A stretch of 64,000 nucleotides of DNA, from the NCBI GenBank assembly GCA_019119815.1, contig DWWH01000012.1, positions 1 to 64,000 of the forward strand, in the 5' to 3' direction. The position numbers were made by a program, and so were the translations under genes. The notes below the pieces were generated by a model. It was not told the DNA's origin and searched no databases. It saw only the letters and a list, made by a program, of their open reading frames with translations. Positions 18,902 through 26,469 of the stretch are shown piece by piece; the first letter of the stretch is position 1, and each line of letters opens with the position of its first letter. Source of the stretch: Candidatus Eisenbergiella intestinipullorum (GTDB lineage: Bacteria; Bacillota; Clostridia; Lachnospirales; Lachnospiraceae).

Positions 18902-20131
18902 TCAGTCGCGAGCGTACAGATCCCTGGTATAAACCTTTTCAGAAATATCCTCCAGCTCCGGAGACATTCTGTTGGCTACCACAATATCCGAAAGTTTCTT
19001 GAACGATTCCAGATCCTTGGTGACCGGATTTCCGAAAAAAGAAACTTCCCTGGCGGCCGGTTCATAGATCAGGACCTTTGCGCCCTTTTCGTTCAGACGA
19101 CGGATCACACCCTGGATGGAGCTCTGCCGGAAATTATCGGAATTGGTCTTCATGGTAAGACGGTAAATCCCGACGGTACCTGCGGCAGTCCTGGCGGAAT
19201 CTTCTGCTTTCTGTTGCGCGGAGGCGGAAACGCGTTCCAGGATCCGCTCCGTTATGAATTCCTTGCGCGTCCGATTGGCTTCTACGATCGCCCCCATGAT
19301 ATTGTTGGGCACATCATGATAATTCGCGAGAAGCTGTTTGGTATCTTTGGGAAGACAATATCCTCCGTAGCCAAAGGAAGGATTGTTGTAATGGTTTCCG
19401 ATCCTGGGATCCAGGCATACGCCCTCTATGATGGAGCGGGTGTCCAGTCCCCGAATCTCCGCATAGGTATCCAGCTCATTGAAAAAAGCGACCCGCATGG
19501 CCAGATAAGTGTTGGCAAATAGTTTGATCGCTTCGGCCTCCGTAGAATGCAGAAATAGGGTGGGAATTTCTTCTTTAATGGCGCCTTCCTGAAGCAGCCT
19601 GGCAAAAACATGCGCTTTTTGAGTCAGATCTTCTCTTTGGGAGGGGATGCCGACCACGATCCTGGAAGGATAGAGGTTATCGTACAGCGCCTTTCCTTCT
19701 CTCAGGAATTCCGGCGAGAACAAAAAAGAAGCCTGCGGATACTGTCGACAAAGCGTCTCCGTATATCCCACCGGTACGGTGGATTTGATCACGATGACCG
19801 CCTTCGGATCGATCTGTGTGATCCGTTCCACAACCTGCTCAACAGAAGAAGTATTAAAGTGATTTTTTTCTGCATCATAATCTGTCGGCGTTGCAACGAT
19901 GATAAAATCTGCATCCGTATATGCTTCCACATCATTTAAGGTAGCTTTCAAGTTCAGATTCCCGCTTTTCAGATAAAGTGAGATTTCTGCATCTACAATG
20001 GGTGATTTTCCGGCATTGATCAGCTCTACCTTCTCCGGGATCAGATCCAGAGCGTATACCTCATTTTTCTGAGCCAGGATAACCGCGTTCGATAATCCAA
20101 CATAGCCGGTGCCGGCAACTGCAATTTTCAT
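18902..20131 (-). CDS. ugd: UDP-glucose 6-dehydrogenase
   Basis: Oxidises UDP-glucose to UDP-glucuronate with two NAD+. The 409-residue protein has the Rossmann motif AGTGYVG (6-12), [29 protein letters not shown], the conserved lysine in [15 protein letters not shown] (near 203), and the catalytic cysteine in [15 protein letters not shown] (Cys259). All key residues are present. A short Ala-rich loop ([17 protein letters not shown]) near residue 300 is longer than usual. It follows the Wzt gene by 32 bases. The UDP-glucuronate 4-epimerase-like gene at 55522 could use its product to make UDP-galacturonate. Confidence 0.95.
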   Translation of the reverse strand: MKIAVAGTGYVGLSNAVILAQKNEVYALDLIPEKVELINAGKSPIVDAEISLYLKSGNLNLKATLNDVEAYTDADFIIVATPTDYDAEKNHFNTSSVEQVVERITQIDPKAVIVIKSTVPVGYTETLCRQYPQASFLFSPEFLREGKALYDNLYPSRIVVGIPSQREDLTQKAHVFARLLQEGAIKEEIPTLFLHSTEAEAIKLFANTYLAMRVAFFNELDTYAEIRGLDTRSIIEGVCLDPRIGNHYNNPSFGYGGYCLPKDTKQLLANYHDVPNNIMGAIVEANRTRKEFITERILERVSASAQQKAEDSARTAAGTVGIYRLTMKTNSDNFRQSSIQGVIRRLNEKGAKVLIYEPAAREVSFFGNPVTKDLESFKKLSDIVVANRMSPELEDISEKVYTRDLYARD

Positions 20132-20163
20132 TCGTATTTCTCCCCTCTGTGTGATAAATATTT

Positions 20164-20898
20164 CTACTTATTCATATAGTGCTGATACTGGCTGAGCACC
20201 TCCTGGGTCTCGCCGATTGACATCATCATTCCGTCGTTGATCCACATGGCTTTCGTGCACAGCTGCCTGAGTGTTTCCGTATTATGGGAAACGATCATCA
20301 CCGTGCGGGTTTTGTTGGAGATCAGTTCTTTCATCTTGTTATAGCTTTTCTTCTGAAAGCGTTCATCTCCCACGCTGAGCACTTCATCGATCAGGATAAT
20401 ATCCGTTTCCAGAGATGCCGTGATGGAAAAGGCCAGCTTGGAATACATACCGCTGGAGTAGGTGCGGACCGGATAATCTATAAACTGCCCCAGCTCTGAA
20501 AATTCAATAATGGAATCCATTTTTTCGCGGATCTGTTCTTCGCTGAAACCGAGCAGCATTCCGGAAAGAAGGATATTTTCCCGGCCGGATATTTCTGGTG
20601 TAAATCCAACGCCTATCGACAGGAGGGAGACTGAGTTGCCATGCAGATCTATCGTTCCCTGATCCGGAATGAAGATCCCTGCAATCGCGCGCAGCATAGT
20701 GGATTTTCCGCTGCCGTTTTTTCCGACGATTCCAAGAATCTCTCCTTCTTCCAGAGAAAAGGAAACATCTCTTACCGCATGGATCATCTCCATTTTTTCC
20801 TGTTTCTTTTTAAACAGGCTTTTCTGAATGGACGTTTTTTTATATGGTTTATAGTCGATACAGAGATGATCGACTTTAATTGCACAGTTTTCCATCAT
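20164..20898 (-). CDS. wzt: Polysaccharide ABC exporter ATPase, short form
   Basis: The 244-residue ATPase has Walker [10 protein letters not shown] (59-67), signature [11 protein letters not shown] and Walker [14 protein letters not shown]. It ends just after the ATPase core, so it lacks the C-terminal carbohydrate-binding domain seen in the Wzt proteins at 3983 and 26469. Family knowledge links the short form to exporters that do not read a modified chain end (KpsT/TagH-core-like). This suggests a different export mode and substrate from the other two systems. The start overlaps wzm by four bases (ATGA-type). Confidence 0.92.
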   Translation of the reverse strand: MMENCAIKVDHLCIDYKPYKKTSIQKSLFKKKQEKMEMIHAVRDVSFSLEEGEILGIVGKNGSGKSTMLRAIAGIFIPDQGTIDLHGNSVSLLSIGVGFTPEISGRENILLSGMLLGFSEEQIREKMDSIIEFSELGQFIDYPVRTYSSGMYSKLAFSITASLETDIILIDEVLSVGDERFQKKSYNKMKELISNKTRTVMIVSHNTETLRQLCTKAMWINDGMMMSIGETQEVLSQYQHYMNK

Positions 20899-21674
20899 AT
20901 TACCTTCACATAGCTGTTTTCATTCTTATAAATAAGCTTCGTTCCACAGGCCGCGATCAGCACGGAGACCAAAAACCAGATCCCCAGCACGGTCAAAGAT
21001 GAGTTCTGCATATATAACAGAGAATTTCGCATCACGGTGATCAGGCAGGCAATCGGATTGTATAAGCTCAGGAGATGACCAAAGGGTTCCGGCATCCGTT
21101 TTTCTATGGAATAAAAAATACCGGTAAAATACATGAGCATACTCATCAGGATCGTGACGATATAAGCCAGATCCTCCACATACACGCCATAGTGCATCAG
21201 GAAGCAGGAAATCCCATAAGTAAAAATAAACAGGATCAAAAGCGCCGGCAGCGCATACAGCAAAGAAGCATTGACCTGCACCCGATAGAAAAGCATCATA
21301 AGGAAAATGATGATAAATGACAGCAGCATTTTGAAAGCATTGACAGCCATCAGCTTAAGAAGAAGCATCTGCTTGGGAATATATACCTTTGTAACAATAG
21401 CCTTATTCGACTTGATCAGTTTAACGCTGGCCGTAAGCGTTTTGCTGAAAAACCCCCACATGCTGATCCCGATAAACAGGAAGATGGGGAAATAAGGCTC
21501 CGCCGCCTGAAATACATAGCCGAATATGATCGTATATACGATCATATTGCAGAACGGCTCCAGGATCCACCAGACCCAGTCCAGGTAGGAATTGACTACC
21601 TCTGAACGCAGCTGCGACCGGGCAGAGAATATAATATAATGAAAATATTTTCGGACATCTGTAATAAAACGCAT
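20895..21674 (-). CDS. wzm: Polysaccharide ABC exporter permease
   Basis: A 259-residue ABC-2 permease with about six helices, an N-terminal FSARSQLRSEVVNSYLDWVWWILEP interface segment and conserved VYVEDL in the central loop. It is clearly diverged from the two permeases at 6451 and 25681, which resemble each other. It overlaps its ATPase by four bases and follows the GT8 gene by 12 bases. It forms the membrane channel of the middle exporter. Confidence 0.92.
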   Translation of the reverse strand: MRFITDVRKYFHYIIFSARSQLRSEVVNSYLDWVWWILEPFCNMIVYTIIFGYVFQAAEPYFPIFLFIGISMWGFFSKTLTASVKLIKSNKAIVTKVYIPKQMLLLKLMAVNAFKMLLSFIIIFLMMLFYRVQVNASLLYALPALLILFIFTYGISCFLMHYGVYVEDLAYIVTILMSMLMYFTGIFYSIEKRMPEPFGHLLSLYNPIACLITVMRNSLLYMQNSSLTVLGIWFLVSVLIAACGTKLIYKNENSYVKVI

Positions 21675-21686
21675 AATATACCTTTC

Positions 21687-22706
21687 CTACATTTTTCTGT
21701 CATTTTTCCCCCTTCGGGAAGCCCGCTCCGCTTTCCATAAAAAAATCCCGTAACAGGCACGGAAAACCGGCATGAAAAGGATGTCAGGAAGTAAGCGGTA
21801 CAGAAAACGTTCGATCTGAAAAACAGCTCCCTGCTGAACAGAAGCTTTCTCCGGCAAATCCTGCCAGGGAGACTGCTTTAAATAATCCGCAAATGCTTCC
21901 GCATACGGATGCAGGGAATCCGTATCCCAGGGAAATTCTCCGAGGAAACGGAAGAAGTGCAGAATCACCGGCTGCGTTTTCGCATCCAGAAGCTCTTTTG
22001 CGGAATAATACCCGTTCTGTTTCCAATAGCATCGATAAAGGCCGGCAGAATATCGAAAATGAATCGGCTGAAAATTAAACCGTGCGTCGAGCCGCCCGAT
22101 CTGCCCCTTCAGAGCTGCATTGATCAGATCCTGATCAGGAGACATGTAATGTGCACGGGAATAAAGCGCATGCTCGGCCAACTGCTTTTCGCAGTTTAGT
22201 TCCTTCCATTTTTTCAGATCAAACAAAATCACTCCGGAATTAAAATAGGGATCCCCCTTCCGGAGCCCTATATATGTTTTATGCTTTTTCCCCAGGGAAT
22301 CGAGGGCCATTGCCAGGGGATATTCTTTCATGGGAAAACAAAACAGTGCCTCCAGCGAATCCACAACCAGGGTATCACTGTCTATATACAGAAGCCTTTC
22401 CGCCTCTTCGCTTATTTCAGAGGAGAAAAAAAGCTTCATATTTGCGGCAAAGGAACCGCGATATTTTGGAATACCCAGTTCCTTGATCTTTTTCAGAATC
22501 CTGTCGCTGTTTAAAAATGTTATCCTTCTCCCATACTGTTTGACCAGAGACCGCAAGCGGCTGATACTGCCGGAGGAAAGCTTCTCTCCCAGAACATAGA
22601 TCTCAATCGCTTCGGCTTTCTGATTATTTTTCAGAAGGGAACAGATGGAAACGCCTGCATAGGGGGCATATGCATCGTTAAATTGATATAATATATTCAA
22701 TTTCAT
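21687..22706 (-). CDS. Family 8 glycosyltransferase, first gene of middle export operon
   Basis: A 339-residue GT8 paralogue with NILYQFNDAYAPYAG near the start, LLYIDSDTLV for metal binding, YFNSGVILFDLKKW, SPDQDLIN and HFFRFLGEFPWDTDSLHP near the end. A good Shine-Dalgarno (AAGGAG) lies 13 bases before the ATG, unlike the other two GT8 genes. Element copy B lies 47 bases upstream. It is followed directly by Wzm/Wzt with no GlfT1-like gene between, so this operon is not a simple copy of the other two. It is a likely early transferase of the chain. Confidence 0.88.
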   Translation of the reverse strand: MKLNILYQFNDAYAPYAGVSICSLLKNNQKAEAIEIYVLGEKLSSGSISRLRSLVKQYGRRITFLNSDRILKKIKELGIPKYRGSFAANMKLFFSSEISEEAERLLYIDSDTLVVDSLEALFCFPMKEYPLAMALDSLGKKHKTYIGLRKGDPYFNSGVILFDLKKWKELNCEKQLAEHALYSRAHYMSPDQDLINAALKGQIGRLDARFNFQPIHFRYSAGLYRCYWKQNGYYSAKELLDAKTQPVILHFFRFLGEFPWDTDSLHPYAEAFADYLKQSPWQDLPEKASVQQGAVFQIERFLYRLLPDILFMPVFRACYGIFLWKAERASRRGKNDRKM

Positions 22707-22752
22707 CTGTTATCGGCTCCTTTACAGCCTTCGCCGCATTTGGGCGGAGACT

Positions 22753-22772
22753 AACAGTTTGGGATAAAATGT
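22753..22772 (-). promoter_or_regulatory. Conserved element, copy B (candidate recombination or leader site)
   Basis: AACAGTTTGGGATAAAATGT matches copy A (9258-9277) and the reverse complement of copy C (23643-23662) at 19 of 20 positions. Its flanks (GAC...GTC) are less palindromic than in copies A and C. It lies between the GT8 start (22706) and the recombinase promoter. It points the same way as copy A and opposite to copy C. Confidence 0.65.
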
Positions 22773-22814
22773 TGTCTTCATCCCTTTCCCAGCAATCGTT
22801 CAACAACCAACTTG

Positions 22815-22844
22815 TTGTAAGAATGCCTTCTGCCGTGCTATACT
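22815..22844 (+). promoter_or_regulatory. Predicted promoter of the tyrosine recombinase
   Basis: TTGTAA (22815-22820), an 18-base spacer and TATACT (22839-22844) form a reasonable sigma-A-type promoter reading into the recombinase ATG at 22870. A short palindrome, CAACAA/TTGTTG (22801-22817), overlaps the -35 box and could be an operator. Prediction by eye only. Confidence 0.5.
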
Positions 22845-22869
22845 CTGGAAAAAACGGGAGGGTTAACCA

Positions 22870-23448
22870 ATGTGCAAGACAGATCCAATTAAAAACACGG
22901 AAGACATCAAGCGGCTGAAAAACTATTTTCTGCTCAGAAACCAATACAGGAATTACGCCATGGTTACGGTAGCGCTGAATACATCGCTTCGCATTGGCGA
23001 TCTGCTGGGGCTGACATGGGGAGATGTATATAATGCAAAGACAGGAAAATACCGGGAACACATTGTTTTGATCGAACAGAAAACCGGAAAAAGAAATATC
23101 ATTGCATTAAATAAGGAAGCAATTCAAGCATTGAAGATACTTCAGAACACATTGGATGCTGTGACCCCTTCCGAATACATTTTTAAAAGCCGGGTCGGCA
23201 TCAACCAGCCAATCGTCAGGTCCTATGCCTTTCGGATCATCAAACAGGCGGTGCTTGATCTGAACCTGGAGGGAACGATCAGCTGTCATTCTCTGCGCAA
23301 GACATTCGGGTATCACGCATGGAAAAAGGGAGTTCCGCCAGCATTGATCATGTCGATATATAATCATTCCTCGATCGAGATTACAAAAAGGTACCTTTCC
23401 ATAGATCAGGATGACAAAGATGAGGTCTTTCTCGAGATGAACCTGTAA
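22870..23448 (+). CDS. Small tyrosine recombinase (catalytic domain only)
   Basis: A 192-residue phage-integrase-family protein. All catalytic positions are visible: Arg41 in TSLRIGDLLGL, the beta-hairpin Lys near 71-74 in KTGKR, His140 and Arg143 in CHSLRKTFGYHAW, His166 in YNHSS and the nucleophile Tyr175 in TKRYLSI. The usual N-terminal core-binding SAM-like domain (about 90-100 residues) is absent. GGAGG with an 8-base spacer precedes the ATG, so the short form appears genuine. There are no phage, plasmid or transposon genes beside it. Instead it sits alone between two divergent GT8-led operons and between two oppositely oriented copies of a palindrome-like element. Lone recombinases placed this way often invert promoters of surface-structure genes (for example Bacteroides Mpi-type systems). 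A decayed integron or phage remnant is the alternative. Confidence 0.9.
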   Translation: MCKTDPIKNTEDIKRLKNYFLLRNQYRNYAMVTVALNTSLRIGDLLGLTWGDVYNAKTGKYREHIVLIEQKTGKRNIIALNKEAIQALKILQNTLDAVTPSEYIFKSRVGINQPIVRSYAFRIIKQAVLDLNLEGTISCHSLRKTFGYHAWKKGVPPALIMSIYNHSSIEITKRYLSIDQDDKDEVFLEMNL

Positions 23449-23567
23449 TGACGCATAATTGCCCGGTTATTCCGGATATACTAACTCAGACATCAAAAAT
23501 TCCGGGAACAGCTCATTCCAATTTCAGGAACTGTCCCCGGTCTTCTTTGGCAATTTGCTCTTACCTA

Positions 23568-23596
23568 TTGAAAAATGTGTCAGAATGTGCTATTCT
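23568..23596 (+). promoter_or_regulatory. Predicted promoter of the right-hand export operon
   Basis: TTGAAA (23568-23573), a 17-base spacer and TATTCT (23591-23596) give a near-consensus promoter. The expected start (about 23603) lies before element copy C and the GT8 gene at 23691, so the leader RNA would contain the perfect 16-bp hairpin of copy C. I could not find an equally good promoter reading into the GT8 genes at 9217 or 22706. This promoter lies inside the interval between copies B and C. Confidence 0.6.
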
Positions 23597-23633
23597 GCGA
23601 TACAGGGATATGGAAATGAAGTTGAACAGAAGG

Positions 23634-23670
23634 CTGAAGGAAACATTTTATCCCAAAATGTTTCCTTCAG
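23634..23670 (+). promoter_or_regulatory. Conserved palindrome element, copy C
   Basis: A perfect 16-bp inverted repeat (CTGAAGGAAACATTTT at 23634-23649 and its complement at 23655-23670) surrounds the 5-base centre ATCCC. Taken as a recombination site, the arms are about 13 bp around a 7-bp TATCCCA centre, a normal geometry for tyrosine recombinases. Taken as RNA, it would be a strong leader hairpin without a U-tract, so it is not a simple terminator. It lies 20 bases before the GT8 start. Confidence 0.75.
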
Positions 23671-23690
23671 AAATATAGTATATTTGTAAG

Positions 23691-24716
23691 ATGACAGAAG
23701 TATTGCAGGTTTTATATCAATTTAATGAATTATATGCGCCTTTTGCCGGAACATCAATTTTCTCGTTGTTGAAGAATAATGAAGATATTAAGTATATACA
23801 TGTATATATTTTAGGAGAAAACTTGACTGATGAAACCATTGGTACCATTCGGCAGACCGTACATGATTTTAAACGTCAAGTTACTTTTTTAGATACAAAA
23901 AAGGCGATTATTCGATTGCAATCTTTAGGAATTCCACAGTATAGGGGCTCATATACGACAAACTTTAAGCTCTTGCTCCCTGAGTTACTTCCTGAAGAAT
24001 CTGGGCGTATTCTTTATATTGATTCGGATACTGTAGTGACAGCATCTTTAAAACCTCTTTTAGATTGGGATCTGAAAGGTTATCCTCTTGCGATGGTATA
24101 TGACTCTTTGGGGAAAAGACATGCTTTACAGATAGGTCTTACTATTGGTGATGCATATTTTAATGCGGGAGTTATTTTGATTGATTTGAACGAGTGGAGG
24201 AAACGGCAATGTACAGAAAGGATTGTCCGGTACGCCCAATCAGTCAGAGCCCATTTCATGTCCCCTGATCAGGATTTACTGAATGTTGTGCTCAAGGGAG
24301 AAATTAGAACTCTTCCGCCACAATATAATTTGCAGCCTATTCATAGACGTTATACAGTCAAACTGTATAACTATACATTCCGTCCATCTGTGTATTATGC
24401 GGATGCTGAAATTGAATCTGCAGCACAAGCTCCCGCTATTTTGCATTTTTTTAGATTTTTAGGGGAATTTCCCTGGAACAAAAAAAGCCTTCATCCATAT
24501 CGGCCTGAGTTCGACTATTATTTGAGAAAATCCAGGTGGAAAAAATTTCAGAAAATTGATTTAAAAAATAAGAATGTTATTTTCAGTTTTGAAAAATTCC
24601 TGTATAAAGTGCTGCCGGATTTTTGCTTTTTGGTGATCTATCAATTTGCCTATCAGCTTTTTATTTCAAGATGTGCAAAAGATTCTCGTGAAGGAGAAAA
24701 CTGCCGACTGATGTAG
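23691..24716 (+). CDS. Family 8 glycosyltransferase, first gene of right export operon
   Basis: A 341-residue GT8 paralogue with VLYQFNELYAPFAGTS, ILYIDSDTVV, YFNAGVILIDLNEW, SPDQDLLNVV and HFFRFLGEFPWNKKSLHP. It is closest in layout to the 8168-9217 gene: both begin MT, both lack a clear Shine-Dalgarno and both are followed directly by a GlfT1-like GT2 and a Wzm/Wzt pair. It is transcribed from the promoter at 23568. It probably adds an early or branching hexose, but the donor is unknown. Confidence 0.88.
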   Translation: MTEVLQVLYQFNELYAPFAGTSIFSLLKNNEDIKYIHVYILGENLTDETIGTIRQTVHDFKRQVTFLDTKKAIIRLQSLGIPQYRGSYTTNFKLLLPELLPEESGRILYIDSDTVVTASLKPLLDWDLKGYPLAMVYDSLGKRHALQIGLTIGDAYFNAGVILIDLNEWRKRQCTERIVRYAQSVRAHFMSPDQDLLNVVLKGEIRTLPPQYNLQPIHRRYTVKLYNYTFRPSVYYADAEIESAAQAPAILHFFRFLGEFPWNKKSLHPYRPEFDYYLRKSRWKKFQKIDLKNKNVIFSFEKFLYKVLPDFCFLVIYQFAYQLFISRCAKDSREGENCRLM

Positions 24717-24734
24717 TTGGGGTATGGCAAGAGT

Positions 24735-25703
24735 ATGGAAGAGATAATTGAGCATCAAAAGAGTATAAACAGAAAACTGAAAATTGGAGTCTTGATTGTA
24801 ACCTATAACCGTAAAAAACTTTTGACACAATGTATTTCTGCGATACAAAGGCAAAATTTTACAAAATTTGATATATATATAGTTGATAATGCAAGCACAG
24901 ATGGAACCAAAGGTGCAGTAGAGAATGAGAAACGATCGGATGACCGTATTCATTATCTGAATACAGGAAAAAATTTGGGAGGAGCCGGTGGATTTTCCTT
25001 TGGGATAAAAGAAATGCTGCAGAAGGGCTATGAACGTTTGTGGATTATGGATGACGATACGATTCCAGAAGAAAACGCCTTGGAAGAGTTGCTGTTTGCC
25101 GATTCATTTTTGAAGGGAAATTATGGATTCCTGTCCAGCTACGTTGCATGGATAGATGACATGCCTTGTGTAATGAACAGACCACAGTTGCAAGAGGACT
25201 GGATAACCCAACTGCAAAATATAAAATATGGTTTATTACCTGTCAGGAGGGCTACTTTTGTTTCTATGTTTCTGAATGCCGAAGCAGTAAAGCAGCTTGG
25301 ACTTCCCATCAGAGAATTCTTTATTTGGGGGGATGACTGGGAGTATACAGATCGGATCAGTGCTGAAATGAATAATTTTTTGGTGATACGGAGTAAAGTA
25401 CTGCATAAAACCGAAAATAACGTTGGCTCAGATATCAGTAATGATTCCACATACAGAATAGACCGTTACTATTATTCTTTTCGCAATGAGTTTTATCTTG
25501 CAAGAAGAAATGGAACTTTGGCGGTAATGTATTATTTATACAGAGTTATTGGGACAATTAAGGCAATATTGAGAAGTAACTCTGAAAAAAAAGGAAAAAG
25601 AATAATTGTTGTTATAAAAGGGATGGGAAGCGGATTCTTTTTTCATCCAACGATTGAATATCCGATAAAAAAGCGAGGAAATGACAGTGAAACTGATAAA
25701 TGA
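24735..25703 (+). CDS. Family 2 glycosyltransferase, GlfT1-like
   Basis: A paralogue of the products of 7217 and 15660. It has IGVLIVTYNRKKLL near the start, VDNASTDGT, NLGGAGGFSFG, MDDDTIPEEN and FFIWGDDWEYTDRI. The ATG at 24735 is chosen because the frame upstream opens only with a TTG next to the previous stop. The 322-residue protein overlaps the permease gene by 23 bases. Family similarity points to galactofuranosyl or rhamnosyl transfer. The only mutase in the window is the Wzt-Glf fusion in the opposite operon, so if Galf is used here the two operons share that precursor. Confidence 0.85.
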   Translation: MEEIIEHQKSINRKLKIGVLIVTYNRKKLLTQCISAIQRQNFTKFDIYIVDNASTDGTKGAVENEKRSDDRIHYLNTGKNLGGAGGFSFGIKEMLQKGYERLWIMDDDTIPEENALEELLFADSFLKGNYGFLSSYVAWIDDMPCVMNRPQLQEDWITQLQNIKYGLLPVRRATFVSMFLNAEAVKQLGLPIREFFIWGDDWEYTDRISAEMNNFLVIRSKVLHKTENNVGSDISNDSTYRIDRYYYSFRNEFYLARRNGTLAVMYYLYRVIGTIKAILRSNSEKKGKRIIVVIKGMGSGFFFHPTIEYPIKKRGNDSETDK

Positions 25704-26469
25704 GATCAAAGAAATTTTTCAATACATGGATATGATCAGAAATCTGGTAAAACGGGATTTGCGCGGTAGATATAAAGGTTCTCTCTTGGGAGTATTATGG
25801 AATTTTGTTAATCCGCTTTGCCAGATTCTTGTATATATCATGGTCTTTTCGGTGATTTTTCCCAGTAACCTCGAAAATTATTATGTCTATCTGGTTTCTG
25901 GAATGATACCCTGGTTTTTCTTTTCAGAATCTTTAGCGCAAGGAGCTGGTTGTATTGTATATCAGGCAGATATGACAAAGAAGATATATTTTCCAAGGGA
26001 AGTTCTTCCAATTACCACAGTTTCCAGCCGATTTATCAATATGCTCCTTTCCTTCATTGTAGTATTTCTTGTTGTTTTGCTATCAGGCGTTGGAATTGGA
26101 GCTTCTGTAATATGGTTACCCCTGGTGATGATTGTAGAATATATCATGACGTTAGGGCTGACTTTGATGGCTTCTGCAGTAACGGTTTATTTTAGGGATA
26201 TTGAACATATCATTGGTGTGATTTTGATGGCATGGATATGGATCACTCCTATTATGTATTCAGCCGATACGGTTCCAGAACAGTTCCGCGGAGTTCTTTA
26301 TTTGAATCCAATGACTTCGATTATTGAAGCCTATCACGCTATTTTGTATTATAAAACGGCGCCTGTTTTGAATGATCTTCTTTTATCTGGTGGAATAGCT
26401 GTTTGTTTATTAATAGTAGGGATGCTTGTATTTATACGCCTGGAGAGAAGATTTGCGGAGGAATTATAA
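25681..26469 (+). CDS. wzm: Polysaccharide ABC exporter permease
   Basis: A 262-residue ABC-2 permease very similar to the one at 6451-7233: shared LVKRDLRGRYKGS, LWNFVNPLCQILVYI, QGAGC, KKIYFPREVL, VYFRDIEH, ITPIMY and the RRFAEEL end. It has about six helices. Its stop overlaps the Wzt start as TAATG. With the neighbouring ATPase it forms the third ABC exporter of the window. Confidence 0.92.
   Translation: MTVKLINEIKEIFQYMDMIRNLVKRDLRGRYKGSLLGVLWNFVNPLCQILVYIMVFSVIFPSNLENYYVYLVSGMIPWFFFSESLAQGAGCIVYQADMTKKIYFPREVLPITTVSSRFINMLLSFIVVFLVVLLSGVGIGASVIWLPLVMIVEYIMTLGLTLMASAVTVYFRDIEHIIGVILMAWIWITPIMYSADTVPEQFRGVLYLNPMTSIIEAYHAILYYKTAPVLNDLLLSGGIAVCLLIVGMLVFIRLERRFAEEL

Noticed and set aside
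22678..23061. 127-codon minus-strand frame across the recombinase start
   Set aside because: It overlaps the supported GT8 start, element B, the recombinase promoter and the first third of the recombinase, and has no family features.
22870..23448. Recombinase as evidence of a prophage or integrative element
   Set aside because: No phage, conjugation or plasmid genes and no tRNA attachment site are visible on either side.
23634..23670. Plain Rho-independent terminator for the recombinase gene
   Set aside because: No T-run follows the stem on either strand, and a near-perfect second copy at 9255 is not placed after any gene's 3' end.
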